A stretch of 64,000 bases of DNA from Treponema porcinum (GCF_900167145.1 NZ_FUWG01000015.1:1-64000), one strand, 5' to 3'; counted from the stretch's first letter, positions 24,858 to 32,521 are shown. Notes: generated by a model not told the origin, from the letters alone. Translations and numbers: made by a program.

Positions 24858-24923
24858 AACTGAGTGTTTTTAATCGGATTATCAGTTCAGATAGTCCGGT
24901 TGTATTTGCTTTGGAGGAAAAGA

Positions 24924-25718
24924 ATGAAATTCGAGTTAAGTGATTTTATGGAACTGGACACAAAAGCGTTGCTTGCGGTGAACGGCGGAAGCGACTGCAG
25001 TAAGTCAGGAGGATACAGTCCGTCTCCAAGTCCATCAGCAGGAGGAGCGAGTACACCGACAGGCGGAGAGGGAAGCGGCTTAGGTTCAGGCGGAGGTGCT
25101 TCCGGTGGCGGATACTGCAGCGGAGCGTCCGACGGAAAGACGATTTATGCAAATCCGTATTATAAAGGCGGAGAAAAGAATTCTTGTTCGCCAGGCAACG
25201 TCGGCGGCAACTGTTCCCGCACTGATTTGGATTATTGGCATACGGAATATGAGAAAAAAGTACAGGAATGTGATATGGAGATGAAAAAATCTATTGATAA
25301 TAATATAGCAGATAAAAAATATACTGATGATTATATGTGTGATAACTGGGTAGCAGAAGTTCTGGAGGATGCTGGTCATGATGTGAATTACTATTTTAAC
25401 GGCGATGCAGATGATACGGTGCAAAATCATATTGACGGACTGAAAGAAAATTCTTATTCAAAAGAGGTTCCCGCTCAGGCTGGTGTATATGTTGTATTTA
25501 TGAATGACGGTCATAAAAGTCCGAATGGAAATCAGTATATTCCTCATGCCGGCATTCTGGTTGTGTCAGAGACAGGCAAAATGACAATGTATGATAATTC
25601 AAGTCGTAATTCTAACGGAGGCGTTGAATCTACTGTAGTATCTAAAACAAGCGATACAACAATATCAGCCTATGGCTATGACAGTTATTATTTTCAGAAG
25701 GTGACGTATGCGCATTAA
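24924..25718 (+). CDS. Double-glycine-leader CHAP/NlpC-like hydrolase toxin
   Basis: 264 residues from ATG 24924 (GGAGG upstream; an in-frame start at 24864 lacks one and would hide the leader). Leader MKFELSDFMELDTKALLAVN-GG (1-22) precedes a Ser/Gly/Pro linker (about 23-90, SPSPSPSAGG, GLGSGGGASGGG). The catalytic domain shows Cys139 (YMCDNWVAEVLEDAG), His208 (IPHAGILVV) and Asp224/Asn225 (MYDNSS), the layout of CHAP/NlpC-P60 peptidoglycan hydrolases. It is predicted to be exported and cut after GG by a C39 ABC transporter, then to attack the murein of other cells. The WG-repeat gene overlaps its end by 11 bp. Target and toxicity are inferred. Confidence 0.75.
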   Translation: MKFELSDFMELDTKALLAVNGGSDCSKSGGYSPSPSPSAGGASTPTGGEGSGLGSGGGASGGGYCSGASDGKTIYANPYYKGGEKNSCSPGNVGGNCSRTDLDYWHTEYEKKVQECDMEMKKSIDNNIADKKYTDDYMCDNWVAEVLEDAGHDVNYYFNGDADDTVQNHIDGLKENSYSKEVPAQAGVYVVFMNDGHKSPNGNQYIPHAGILVVSETGKMTMYDNSSRNSNGGVESTVVSKTSDTTISAYGYDSYYFQKVTYAH

Positions 25719-26640
25719 GTTTTTATATCCGTTAGTTTTTTTACTGTCTGTGTCTCCTCTGGTGCCGCAGTCGCTCAGTTTGTATAAATATAACGAAAAA
25801 TACGGACTGATAAATGAAGAATGCGAAATTATAGAGGAACAAAAATTTACATCATTTATAGAAACGAAAGACTATCTGATTTGCGGTGCAAGATCATTAT
25901 CGCCGAGATTTTATGTATATAATAAAAACGGCCAAAAAGAAACTGGTTTTGATGCATCATTTGTAAAAACAGTAGAAAAGAATATTATATATATAGATAA
26001 TATTTTTGATTCTTCATATTGGTACGACTTAGAAAAAAAAGAAAGGATTGAATATGAAGATTTATATGCCGGCGAGATACAGGTTATTTTTTCATACGAC
26101 ACGAAAGATTTTGAAATCAGAAATCCCGGCGGAAGCGTATTGAAAAAGAATCTCAGGGAATGCGGATACCGTTTTTCGGAAGGGCTGATGCCGATAAAGG
26201 ATTCGGACGGAAAGACAGGGTTCATAAACGAATCGGGGGAGTTTGTTTTTGAATGTCCTATATACGGAAGCCATGCGATAGACGATCCGAAAATCCATCC
26301 GCTGTATGATTTTGAGTTCTCGAACGGCATAGTCTGTGTTCCCGAATCGGAATCATCGTTTGCGCTGTATACGAAGGACGGCAGGAAAATGAAAAGTGTC
26401 CGTAACAGCAGGACAGAGCAGCGGAAGTTCACAAGCGGTTATATGCTGATTTCGACGGCGGACAAATCTCAGAGGCAGTATGCGTTCCTGAATTACAAAG
26501 GAGAGAACCCGTTCAATCGGTATTTCTCAGAGGCGAAGCGGTTCATAAATGAATATGCGATGGTTGTTGTTGACGGAAAAGATGCCGTTATAAACACAAA
26601 AGGAGATGTGTTTTTCTGCGCCGATTTTGTAAATAAGTAG
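25708..26640 (+). CDS. Signal-peptide WG-repeat protein, cognate partner of the CHAP-type toxin
   Basis: 310 residues with signal peptide MRIKFLYPLVFLLSVSPLVP and WG-like repeats (YGLINEE, TGFINESGEFVF, YAFLNYKGE, DAVINTKGDVFF). Paralogue of the 20996 gene; most differences fall in residues 35-120. It starts inside the last codons of the toxin gene, with AAGGTGA as ribosome site, so it is translationally coupled. That is the strongest positional evidence for an immunity role. Confidence 0.7.
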   Translation: MRIKFLYPLVFLLSVSPLVPQSLSLYKYNEKYGLINEECEIIEEQKFTSFIETKDYLICGARSLSPRFYVYNKNGQKETGFDASFVKTVEKNIIYIDNIFDSSYWYDLEKKERIEYEDLYAGEIQVIFSYDTKDFEIRNPGGSVLKKNLRECGYRFSEGLMPIKDSDGKTGFINESGEFVFECPIYGSHAIDDPKIHPLYDFEFSNGIVCVPESESSFALYTKDGRKMKSVRNSRTEQRKFTSGYMLISTADKSQRQYAFLNYKGENPFNRYFSEAKRFINEYAMVVVDGKDAVINTKGDVFFCADFVNK

Positions 26641-26662
26641 GAAAGGAGGTTGCAGTGATACG

Positions 26663-26800
26663 TGATAAAAATTACGTCCGTATAATTTTTATCACGAGTT
26701 TACTTCGCAATCTTATTCTTGCACACATGACTTGTCGCTAATGCGGTGTTTTAAGGGAGGATAAGATAAAAAACGCTGAAATTGCTCGGTTTTTATCTTA
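26663..26800. repeat. Two long hairpins upstream of the intact M23 toxin
   Basis: A 13-bp stem GTGATAAAAATTA/TAATTTTTATCAC (26663-26696), and TAAGATAAAAA/TTTTTATCTTA around GCTGAAATTGCTCGG (about 26762-26800). The second ends in a U-rich arm and can terminate the WG gene transcript in either direction. Confidence 0.5.
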
Positions 26801-26977
26801 CCTAAAGTTTGCGTTGCAAACTTTTATTATCAACTTCTGTTCCCACTGGAAACTTGCACTGCGAATTCATTGCATTGCGGAACAGCGTAAAAGGTCAATT
26901 GATTGTTTAAACAATTTTCTTGATTTTTCATAAGGAGGAAAAGGATGAAATTCAACCTAAGTAATTTTTTGGAACTG
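26799..26977 (+). repeat. Duplicated upstream-plus-leader block, copy 2
   Basis: Partner of 23383-23561, with the AAAGTTTGC-GTT-GCAAACTTT hairpin at 26804-26824 and the ATTGTTTAAACAAT palindrome about 45 bp before the gene. The latter is a possible operator. Confidence 0.85.
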
Positions 26978-27760
26978 GACATAAAAGCGTTGCTTGCGGT
27001 GAACGGCGGAAGCGACTGCGGAGGCGGATACAGCCCGCCGTCAAATCCGTCGGCAGGAGGCGGCTCAAAGACGCCGACAGGCGGCGGAGGGAGCGGCTCA
27101 GGTTCAGGCAGAGGTGCTTCCGGTGGCGGATACTGCAGCGGAGCATCCGACGGAAAGACGATTTATGCAAATCCGTATTATAAAGGCGGAGGAAAGAATT
27201 CCATCTCGACAAATGCGGGTGGCGGCAACTGCGGAAATATCTCTGGAAAAAATGATTTGCCACAGATTTCCGATGTAGAGAAAAATGCAGTAGATGATGC
27301 AGGAAAACTGGCAAAAGTTGCAGACGGAATTGCATATCCGGTAGGAGATGAATATTCTGATGAGTTTGTTGTAACTGATATATTCGGTCCTCGTGAACCT
27401 ATTGAGACACCAATTGGCATGACAGAGGAAAAATTCCACACTGGTATCGATATTGCTGCACAAGAAGGAACCAGAATCAACAGTATCGGAGATGGCATTG
27501 TGTCCGAAGTTGGAAACCGTAATGATTTGGGAAATTATGTAGTAGTAACTCATCCTAACGGAACAAGCACAAGATATGCGCACTGTTCTGAAATTACAAC
27601 AAGTGTTGGAAGTATTGTATCTGCTGGGCAACAAATTGGGTGCGTTGGCTCTACCGGAATGTCAACAGGAGCTCATCTTCATTTATCATACGACGGCGAT
27701 GGTGACGGGTTATATACAAGTTGCGAAGCCGATAATCCGAATTATTTACTGTCTAGGTAA
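26945..27760 (+). CDS. Double-glycine-leader M23 (LytM) endopeptidase toxin
   Basis: 271 residues. Leader MKFNLSNFLELDIKALLAVN-GG (1-22) and a Gly/Ser/Thr linker (about 23-100) are followed by an M23 domain (about 130-260) with all family residues: His165 and Asp169 (FHTGIDIAA), His213 (YAHCSE), His244 and His246 (GAHLHLSYDG). M23 enzymes cut peptidoglycan cross-bridges. The combination of a double-glycine leader rather than a Sec signal with a lysin domain is unusual. GGAGG lies upstream. The immunity-type gene follows after 6 bp. No exporter is encoded nearby. Confidence 0.8.
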   Translation: MKFNLSNFLELDIKALLAVNGGSDCGGGYSPPSNPSAGGGSKTPTGGGGSGSGSGRGASGGGYCSGASDGKTIYANPYYKGGGKNSISTNAGGGNCGNISGKNDLPQISDVEKNAVDDAGKLAKVADGIAYPVGDEYSDEFVVTDIFGPREPIETPIGMTEEKFHTGIDIAAQEGTRINSIGDGIVSEVGNRNDLGNYVVVTHPNGTSTRYAHCSEITTSVGSIVSAGQQIGCVGSTGMSTGAHLHLSYDGDGDGLYTSCEADNPNYLLSR

Positions 27761-27766
27761 TCATAT

Positions 27767-28327
27767 ATGAAACAGAAATTATTTTTTGTGTTGATATTGC
27801 TTCTTGTGTCAGAGCTTTTTTCGAAAGGTACAGTGCATAGATGGTCACAACTTGAGGTAAAAGATTCCGCTGGTAATAGCTTCTCTCTTCGGGAAGATGT
27901 AAAAAATATTATTGATATTCTGGGAGAACCTTTGAAAAAAGAAAATCTGTGGGCTATATACCCGGAAGCAGGTTGTGGTTTTTACAAAATTGATTATGAA
28001 AATATTTCGTTTCTTTATTATGACAATGAGAATAAAATAGCCCGGATTGTTATAGAGGGAAACGAGTATAAAATTGTTGACAACGATATTACCGTTGGCT
28101 CAAGTTATGAAGAAATAATCAATGCGTACGGCGAACCGGAAAGTTCTGTTGCATATTTCAATGAGAACAGGACTCGGAACGAAATACAGCTAAAATATTC
28201 AACTCAAGGGACAGCACTTTCGTATTTTGAAGTCGGATCCGAATACTATTTCAGTATAACTATCAATATTGATGCGGAGACAAAAACCTGTAGCGAACTT
28301 TTTGTTACCTGGAGAACGCCGTGCTAG
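27767..28327 (+). CDS. Candidate periplasmic immunity protein of the M23-linked family (186 aa)
   Basis: 186 residues with signal peptide MKQKLFFVLILLLVSELFSK. Core LGEPLKKENLWAIYP, GCGFYKIDYENISFLYYD, IVDNDITVGSSYEEIINAYG as in 22744 and 24297. Only 6 bp after the intact M23 toxin, so it is the presumed cognate inhibitor. The repeat copy B begins 14 bp after its stop. Confidence 0.72.
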   Translation: MKQKLFFVLILLLVSELFSKGTVHRWSQLEVKDSAGNSFSLREDVKNIIDILGEPLKKENLWAIYPEAGCGFYKIDYENISFLYYDNENKIARIVIEGNEYKIVDNDITVGSSYEEIINAYGEPESSVAYFNENRTRNEIQLKYSTQGTALSYFEVGSEYYFSITINIDAETKTCSELFVTWRTPC

Positions 28328-28341
28328 GGAAGTTCTGATTA

Positions 28342-28423
28342 ACACTTGAAGCGATTACTTATCACTTCCCGTCAAATTGTGGCAAGTCTTACGGACAATT
28401 AGCTACATTCAGTGTTTCCTTAG
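28342..28423 (-). repeat. Dispersed repeat, copy B (inverted, right of the intact toxin block)
   Basis: Read on the minus strand: CTAAGGAAACACTGAATGTA...AATCGCTTCAAGTGTT. It matches copy A (18075-18199) over both ends and lacks A's ~37-bp segment between two GAA-ending sequences (CTGAA and TTGAA). Copies A and B bracket 10 kb of toxin/immunity genes head to head. Confidence 0.78.
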
Positions 28424-28481
28424 AAATGAATGGTTATACGCAGATTGTTGTTTGGATTATATTCAAATATGGAGGAAAAGG

Positions 28482-28505
28482 GTGAAATTCAAGAACCAGA
28501 AATAA
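28482..28505 (+). pseudogene. Leader-gene remnant
   Basis: GGAGGAAAAGG then GTG AAA TTC AAG AAC CAG AAA TAA. The ribosome site and first codons (MKFK) match the island leader; the rest is gone. It sits upstream of a truncated LRR gene, preserving the leader-then-LRR order. Confidence 0.5.
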
Positions 28506-28592
28506 ATATTTTTCTTAAAGCTGAACGAATGTTATGATTGTAACAATTGATTCGTTTTGAATAGATAATATTTACTTTTTTCAGAGGAATTT

Positions 28593-28985
28593 ATGAAAAA
28601 AAGATATATTTTATTGACTTTATTTGTTCTGATATTTTTACTAAAAAATGTTTATGCAGAAAATGTAAAAGTCTGCTTTGTTCAAAAAGATGGAGCAAAA
28701 ATTGAAAAAGAATATGATTCTTCTAATGGTGTTTTAGTTTTATTTGACTCAGGATTAATGAAAACCGTTTCATTTGATTTTGAGAATCAACAGTCTCTCG
28801 GTTCTATAAGAGTTCTTGAGCTTCAAAAACTGTCATTTCTTGATAATATGGGTTTCCTGGATATGTTTCCTAATTTGGAGGAGTTATATATTGGCTATGG
28901 AATAAAATGTACTGATTTAAATTTGCAAAATCTTAAAAAGGTAAAATTAGTTGAGTTGTATGATACAAAAATACTATTGAAATAG
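28593..28985 (+). CDS. Truncated LRR-like signal-peptide protein
   Basis: 130 residues with signal peptide MKKRYILLTLFVLIFLLKNVYAE and one or two leucine-rich repeats (FLDMFPNLEELYIG, LQNLKKVKLVELYD). Paralogues are 207-233 residues, so about 80-100 C-terminal residues are missing. The stop is followed at once by an M23 relic, which indicates a deletion join. It may be non-functional. Confidence 0.55.
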   Translation: MKKRYILLTLFVLIFLLKNVYAENVKVCFVQKDGAKIEKEYDSSNGVLVLFDSGLMKTVSFDFENQQSLGSIRVLELQKLSFLDNMGFLDMFPNLEELYIGYGIKCTDLNLQNLKKVKLVELYDTKILLK

Positions 28986-28986
28986 A

Positions 28987-29103
28987 ACACATTTTCACCT
29001 GTCATACGACGGAAACTGCGACGGGGAATATACGAATACCGTGTATCAAAATGATTACTCTTATAGAATCAATGATTTTGTAGGTATTATAAAAGTGGAA
29101 TAG
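28987..29103 (+). pseudogene. C-terminal remnant of an M23 toxin
   Basis: An open frame of 38 codons reads THFHLSYDGNCDGEYTNTVY and ends at TAG 29103. HFHLSYDG corresponds to the HLHLSYDG zinc motif of the 26945 toxin. No start or leader; a third M23 unit existed here. Confidence 0.65.
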
Positions 29104-29154
29104 TCAAAAAGAATTATTTACACTAGAATATAGAATTGGAATAAATAAAAATAG

Positions 29155-29210
29155 CACATAACATGCAGTTCAAATCCTACAAACCGGTCAAGCTGGTTTG
29201 CGGTTTAACT
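29155..29210 (+). repeat. Hairpin with GGTCAAGCTG loop, copy 1
   Basis: TTCAAATCC followed by AAACCGGTCAAGCTGGTTT. A similar unit lies at about 30115-30160 (TTCAAATCG, GGATTTTGCGGTCAAGCTG, CAAATCC). The two flank the 29254 gene. The arms differ but the GGTCAAGCTG loop is shared. Function unknown. Confidence 0.4.
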
Positions 29211-29253
29211 GCGTAGTTTGGCTGACAGCCCATTTGGCTGCCAAGAAGGAAAA

Positions 29254-30027
29254 GTGAAAAAAAGTATTTTATTAATTGTATTATTATTTATCTCTCAATT
29301 TGTATTTTCAAATCCAAATTATAAAAATGGTAATGGCACAATTATCTCTTCCACAGAAGAAAATAGTATTAGGACAATAATCCGAAAATGTGAAATTAAC
29401 GATATTAAAATCGGAAACCTGCTTAAAAAGGAAAATAATACAATTTATAAGGACTATTCTTTTGATAATCCAATTGGGACATTACAATACAATGACGTTA
29501 TAAAAGTGATTAACGTATGTACAATTGAATTTTTAAATAAGCCAAAAGATAAATGGAATAATCCTGCCGGAGAATTGTGGTATAAAATCGAATTCAAAGA
29601 CGAGATTGGCTGTATATGTAAAAGTAAAAATTCATTAGGCGAGTCTACAAATCCATATCATGAAAACAGATATGAAGTATTAGAAGAAATTCAAACCTCT
29701 AAAAAATGGACTGTCAGAAAACTTAATCAAACCATATCTGTATGGGAAAGGCTAAATGTAAGAGATAAACCTGGACTTGATGGCATAAAAGTATTTCTAT
29801 TACATAACTTTGAAGATGGTACGCGTTCTCCGCAAGAAAACTATAAAATAATCGCTATTACAGAAGAAACTGAAACAATAGATGGATTAACAGATCACTG
29901 GCTAAAAATTGAATACGCTTCAAATAAATATGGCTGGATTTTTGGCGGCTATGCTTCTGTAGAAAGAGGCGGTCCAAAATATTATATTCCAGAAGCAATG
30001 ATAATATTTGATTTAAGTTGGTATTAA
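29254..30027 (+). CDS. Signal-peptide protein with SH3b domain, candidate immunity
   Basis: 257 residues from GTG 29254 (AGAAGGA upstream), starting with the signal peptide MKKSILLIVLLFISQFVFS. The C-terminal part has a bacterial SH3-like segment (SVWERLNVRDKPGLDGIKVF, ending KYGWIFGGYASVERGG). SH3b domains bind cell-wall peptides and often accompany lysins. It follows the M23 relic at 28987, where the 186-aa immunity type would be expected, so it may be an alternative partner. No enzyme motif seen. Confidence 0.6.
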   Translation: MKKSILLIVLLFISQFVFSNPNYKNGNGTIISSTEENSIRTIIRKCEINDIKIGNLLKKENNTIYKDYSFDNPIGTLQYNDVIKVINVCTIEFLNKPKDKWNNPAGELWYKIEFKDEIGCICKSKNSLGESTNPYHENRYEVLEEIQTSKKWTVRKLNQTISVWERLNVRDKPGLDGIKVFLLHNFEDGTRSPQENYKIIAITEETETIDGLTDHWLKIEYASNKYGWIFGGYASVERGGPKYYIPEAMIIFDLSWY

Positions 30028-30114
30028 TGTAAATCATATTCATAAAATTATTTTGTATTAGGTAATTTTATTTATGCGCCTGTAGCCGCTAAGGGTAATA
30101 TGTTTAAGAAAAAC

Positions 30115-30160
30115 ATGGGCTTCAAATCGGATTTTGCGGTCAAGCTGCAAATCCGTATTA
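30115..30160 (+). repeat. Hairpin with GGTCAAGCTG loop, copy 2
   Basis: GGATTTTGC-GGTCAA-GC-TGCAAATCC. Pairs with the unit at 29155-29210 (see there). The rest of 30030-30300 shows no coding signal. Confidence 0.35.
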
Positions 30161-30309
30161 TACAACTCTTCCTCTTACACAACTGAGTTTGAACAGCCTG
30201 CAAAAATTATTCTGATAGGCTATACTGGCTTTACTGGAGAGTGCATTAAGCTCCAAATTTCTCTTGAGTTTTTATAAAAACTGTAATATCATCACGTCAT
30301 ATTGCAACG

Positions 30310-30343
30310 GCGCATTGTTCTTTGGAACGGTGCGCTTTTTTTT
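30310..30343 (+). terminator. Strong terminator 1 upstream of the ATP-grasp fragment
   Basis: GCGCATTGTTC-TTTG-GAACGGTGCGC followed by eight T. G-U pairs close the stem. Confidence 0.8.
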
Positions 30344-30353
30344 GACTGTAATG

Positions 30354-30392
30354 GCGCAGTTGGAACAGATGTTCTGACTGCGCTTTTTTTTT
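30354..30392 (+). terminator. Strong terminator 2, abutting the ATP-grasp ribosome site
   Basis: GCGCAGT/ACTGCGC outer stem with GAACA/TGTTC inside, followed by nine T that run straight into GGAGG (30393-30397) and the ATG at 30403. A terminator touching a Shine-Dalgarno suggests a leader attenuator for the downstream gene. Confidence 0.75.
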
Positions 30393-30402
30393 GGAGGCAC
30401 TT

Positions 30403-30663
30403 ATGGAAGATTTGATTTTGAATTCGCATCAAATTAACGAACAGCTTGCTCGGTATGGCGTAAAGTTTGGGATTTACAAAAACGGTGTCTTCAATGAAAG
30501 GCTTTTTCCTTATGACCCGATTCCTCGCATTATCAGTGCAGGTGATTGGGAAAATTTGAGCAAAGGACTTGTACAGCGCGTGACTGCCCTGAATCTTTTT
30601 CTGGAAGATATTTATTCCGGCAAGCAGATTATTAAAGACGGCATTGTTCGTGTTTTTTTTTAA
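30403..30663 (+). pseudogene. Truncated circularly permuted ATP-grasp gene (N-terminal part)
   Basis: 86 residues from ATG 30403: NEQLARYGVKFGIYKNGVFN, RLFPYDPIPRIISAGDWENL, LVQRVTALNLFLEDIYSGKQ, IIKDGIVR. This is the start of the CP_ATPgrasp type 2 (COG2308) family, normally around 470-500 residues. It breaks after IIKDGIVR into TTTTTTTTTTAA. The family belongs to peptide or gamma-glutamyl ligation clusters. Nothing of the remaining protein is present before the oppositely oriented LRR gene. Confidence 0.75.
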
Positions 30664-30676
30664 TACAACTCTTTTA

Positions 30677-31297
30677 TTATTTTTCAAAATACCATTGAGG
30701 ATTGGGATTTAAAGATTTTATAACTGAATACTGTTTTGCGTATTTAAAGTCCTTTTTATTCAAATTCTTAATATTAGTTGTATCTAAAAGCAATTCTGGT
30801 TTATTTTTGACCTTTACAAATGGCGGAATATGAGACATACGATTATTTATGGTTATTTTCTTTATATATTTTAATTTTTCTAAATTAACATCAATTGTTT
30901 CAATACTTTTTTGATTTTCTTTTGCAAAATCAAGTTCCAGCTCACAATTTTCGAGAAGCGTTAAATCTTCTAGAAAATTTAACGTTTCCGCACCGCATCT
31001 AATTAAACCAAGATCTTTCAAGTTCTTAATTTTTTTCAAAAAAGAATAATTGCCTTTGTACTGAAAAAAGTACATACAGAAATTTGTCAGATTCTCAAAC
31101 TGTTCAAGTCCTTGAATATCTGTAAGTTCTTTTAACCTAAAATTTCCTTTACTGACTAATGTAATACTTTTTGAATCTTTATCAAAACTTTCAGTATATT
31201 CTATCCCGTCTTGTAAAATGATTTTTAATTCTACGTTCTCTGCAAATATTTCAAATGAAATAAAAAAAAATAACAACAGTAGGTAATTTTTTTTCAT
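30677..31297 (-). CDS. LRR-like signal-peptide protein (orphan, opposite strand)
   Basis: 206 residues, signal peptide MKKNYLLLLFFFISFEIFAE, repeats FLKKIKNLKDLGLI, FLEDLTLLENCELE, LEKLKYIKKITI. Closest in layout to the 18649 protein, including the N-terminal VELKIILQDGIEY/VEITFEFADGERL segment. The only cassette gene on the minus strand, with no leader gene in front: an orphan immunity-type gene, perhaps inverted. Confidence 0.68.
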   Translation of the reverse strand: MKKNYLLLLFFFISFEIFAENVELKIILQDGIEYTESFDKDSKSITLVSKGNFRLKELTDIQGLEQFENLTNFCMYFFQYKGNYSFLKKIKNLKDLGLIRCGAETLNFLEDLTLLENCELELDFAKENQKSIETIDVNLEKLKYIKKITINNRMSHIPPFVKVKNKPELLLDTTNIKNLNKKDFKYAKQYSVIKSLNPNPQWYFEK

Positions 31298-31512
31298 GCT
31301 AATCTCCTCTTAGGCAAGTATGATTTTTATTCATGAGACTGTGAAGTCCTTTCTGTAAATTCAGTAGGCTGCGGTAAAAAGTTTTAATGCAGGTATATCC
31401 CGCAAGCAGCTGACAGCTACTGTTTCTTTTCTGAATATAAAATACAGTTGATTTTTTATCAAGAGTAAAACACAAAAGACAGTTTCCCTGCAGGAAGCTG
31501 CCTTTTTTATGA

Positions 31513-32097
31513 TTAGTCAGGCAGACGGCCTTCGTACATTATGCACATTTCACCGTAAGCCTGGCCCCAGTTATGAATCGGTTGAGTCCATTTTTTTGTA
31601 GCCTCAAAAGTAGCCAGATACAATGCCTTCAGCAGAGCCTGGTCGCTTGGAAACACGCTGCGCTGGCGGTTGAGTTTGCGGTAGCTTGAGTTCAGACTTT
31701 CAATAGCATTTGTGGTGTAGATAATTTTTCTGACATCTTTCGAGAACTTGAAAATCGGAACTACAACATCCCAGTTTTCTATCCAGCGCTTCATGGAGTT
31801 AGGATATTTTGATGACCATTTTTCAACCACACGGTCACGGGCTTTCTGGCCTTCGTCCTCTGAAGCCGCATTGTAAATCGTCTTCAAATCGGCAGCAAAA
31901 GATTTCATGTCTTTTGAAGCAACATATTTCAAAGTGTTGCGGACCATGTGAACCATGCAGCGCTGATAATCAGTTTTGGGGAAAGCGGCCGAAATTGCCT
32001 CTTTGATGCCGGTAAGGCCAAGAATTACATAGGCTGCTTTTTTGACGATTACACCATTGTCACGAACTGAATAATGAATGGCTCCAAAGGCCGGCAT
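31513..32097 (-). mobile_element. IS256/Mutator-family transposase relic
   Basis: 194 residues matching the C-terminal half of IS256-type transposases: TGIKEAISAAFPKTDYQRCM, VHMVRNTLKYVASKD, then IIYTTNAIESLNSSYRKLNR. The N-terminal half is missing, and the segment before TGIKEAI is joined abnormally (KKAAYVILGL), so catalytic DDE residues are incomplete. Marks the right edge of the accessory region. Confidence 0.85.
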
Positions 32098-32224
32098 TAT
32101 ATTTTTCTGCCATAAGTCGCCGATAGTAACGGAACATCAGCTTTGCTTTTTCCTGCAGGAAAGATAAGGCGTTTTTCTTATTCGTACAGAAATTCTATGA
32201 CGTTCTGCGCTACGGGTGTTGTTT

Positions 32225-32521
32225 TTACAGAATGTCATCGCCGAATTCATCCAGAAAATCATCATCGTCTGTCATATATACGCTGTCATTTCTAAAAGAA
32301 ATGCCGCCGTAAAATTCATGTTTGTCATAATTTTCATTGCTGTCGTTATCATTTGTGGCAAGTTTTTCTTCAGTTTCTTCGTCTTCATCATTATAATTGC
32401 AGTTGTGATGGACAGGACTGTGTCTGTATAATGGTTCGTCTGTTTTTTCAGAATGAGAATGACGGTTTATAAAGGAATATATAACTAAGAATACAATAAT
32501 GAGAACTGCAATAGTTTCCAT
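32225..32521 (-). CDS. Small membrane-anchored acidic protein
   Basis: 98 residues from ATG 32521 (GAAGG ~7 nt upstream). One N-terminal membrane helix (METIAVLIIVFLVIYSFI), then a His/Asp/Glu/Asn-rich soluble tail ending FYGGISFRNDSVYMTDDDDF. No family recognised. It follows apbE on the same strand. Confidence 0.55.
   Translation of the reverse strand: METIAVLIIVFLVIYSFINRHSHSEKTDEPLYRHSPVHHNCNYNDEDEETEEKLATNDNDSNENYDKHEFYGGISFRNDSVYMTDDDDFLDEFGDDIL

Noticed and set aside
24864..24923. Upstream start giving a 20-residue hydrophobic extension on the CHAP-type toxin
   Set aside because: GGAGG lies before the ATG at 24924, and the extension would bury the conserved double-glycine leader.
30080..30160. 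tRNA-like sequence (GGCTTCAAATC resembling a T-arm)
   Set aside because: No acceptor stem, D-arm or anticodon arm can be paired around it.
29104..30300. Integron cassette array
   Set aside because: Only two loosely similar hairpins, no clear core sites and no integrase gene in the window.
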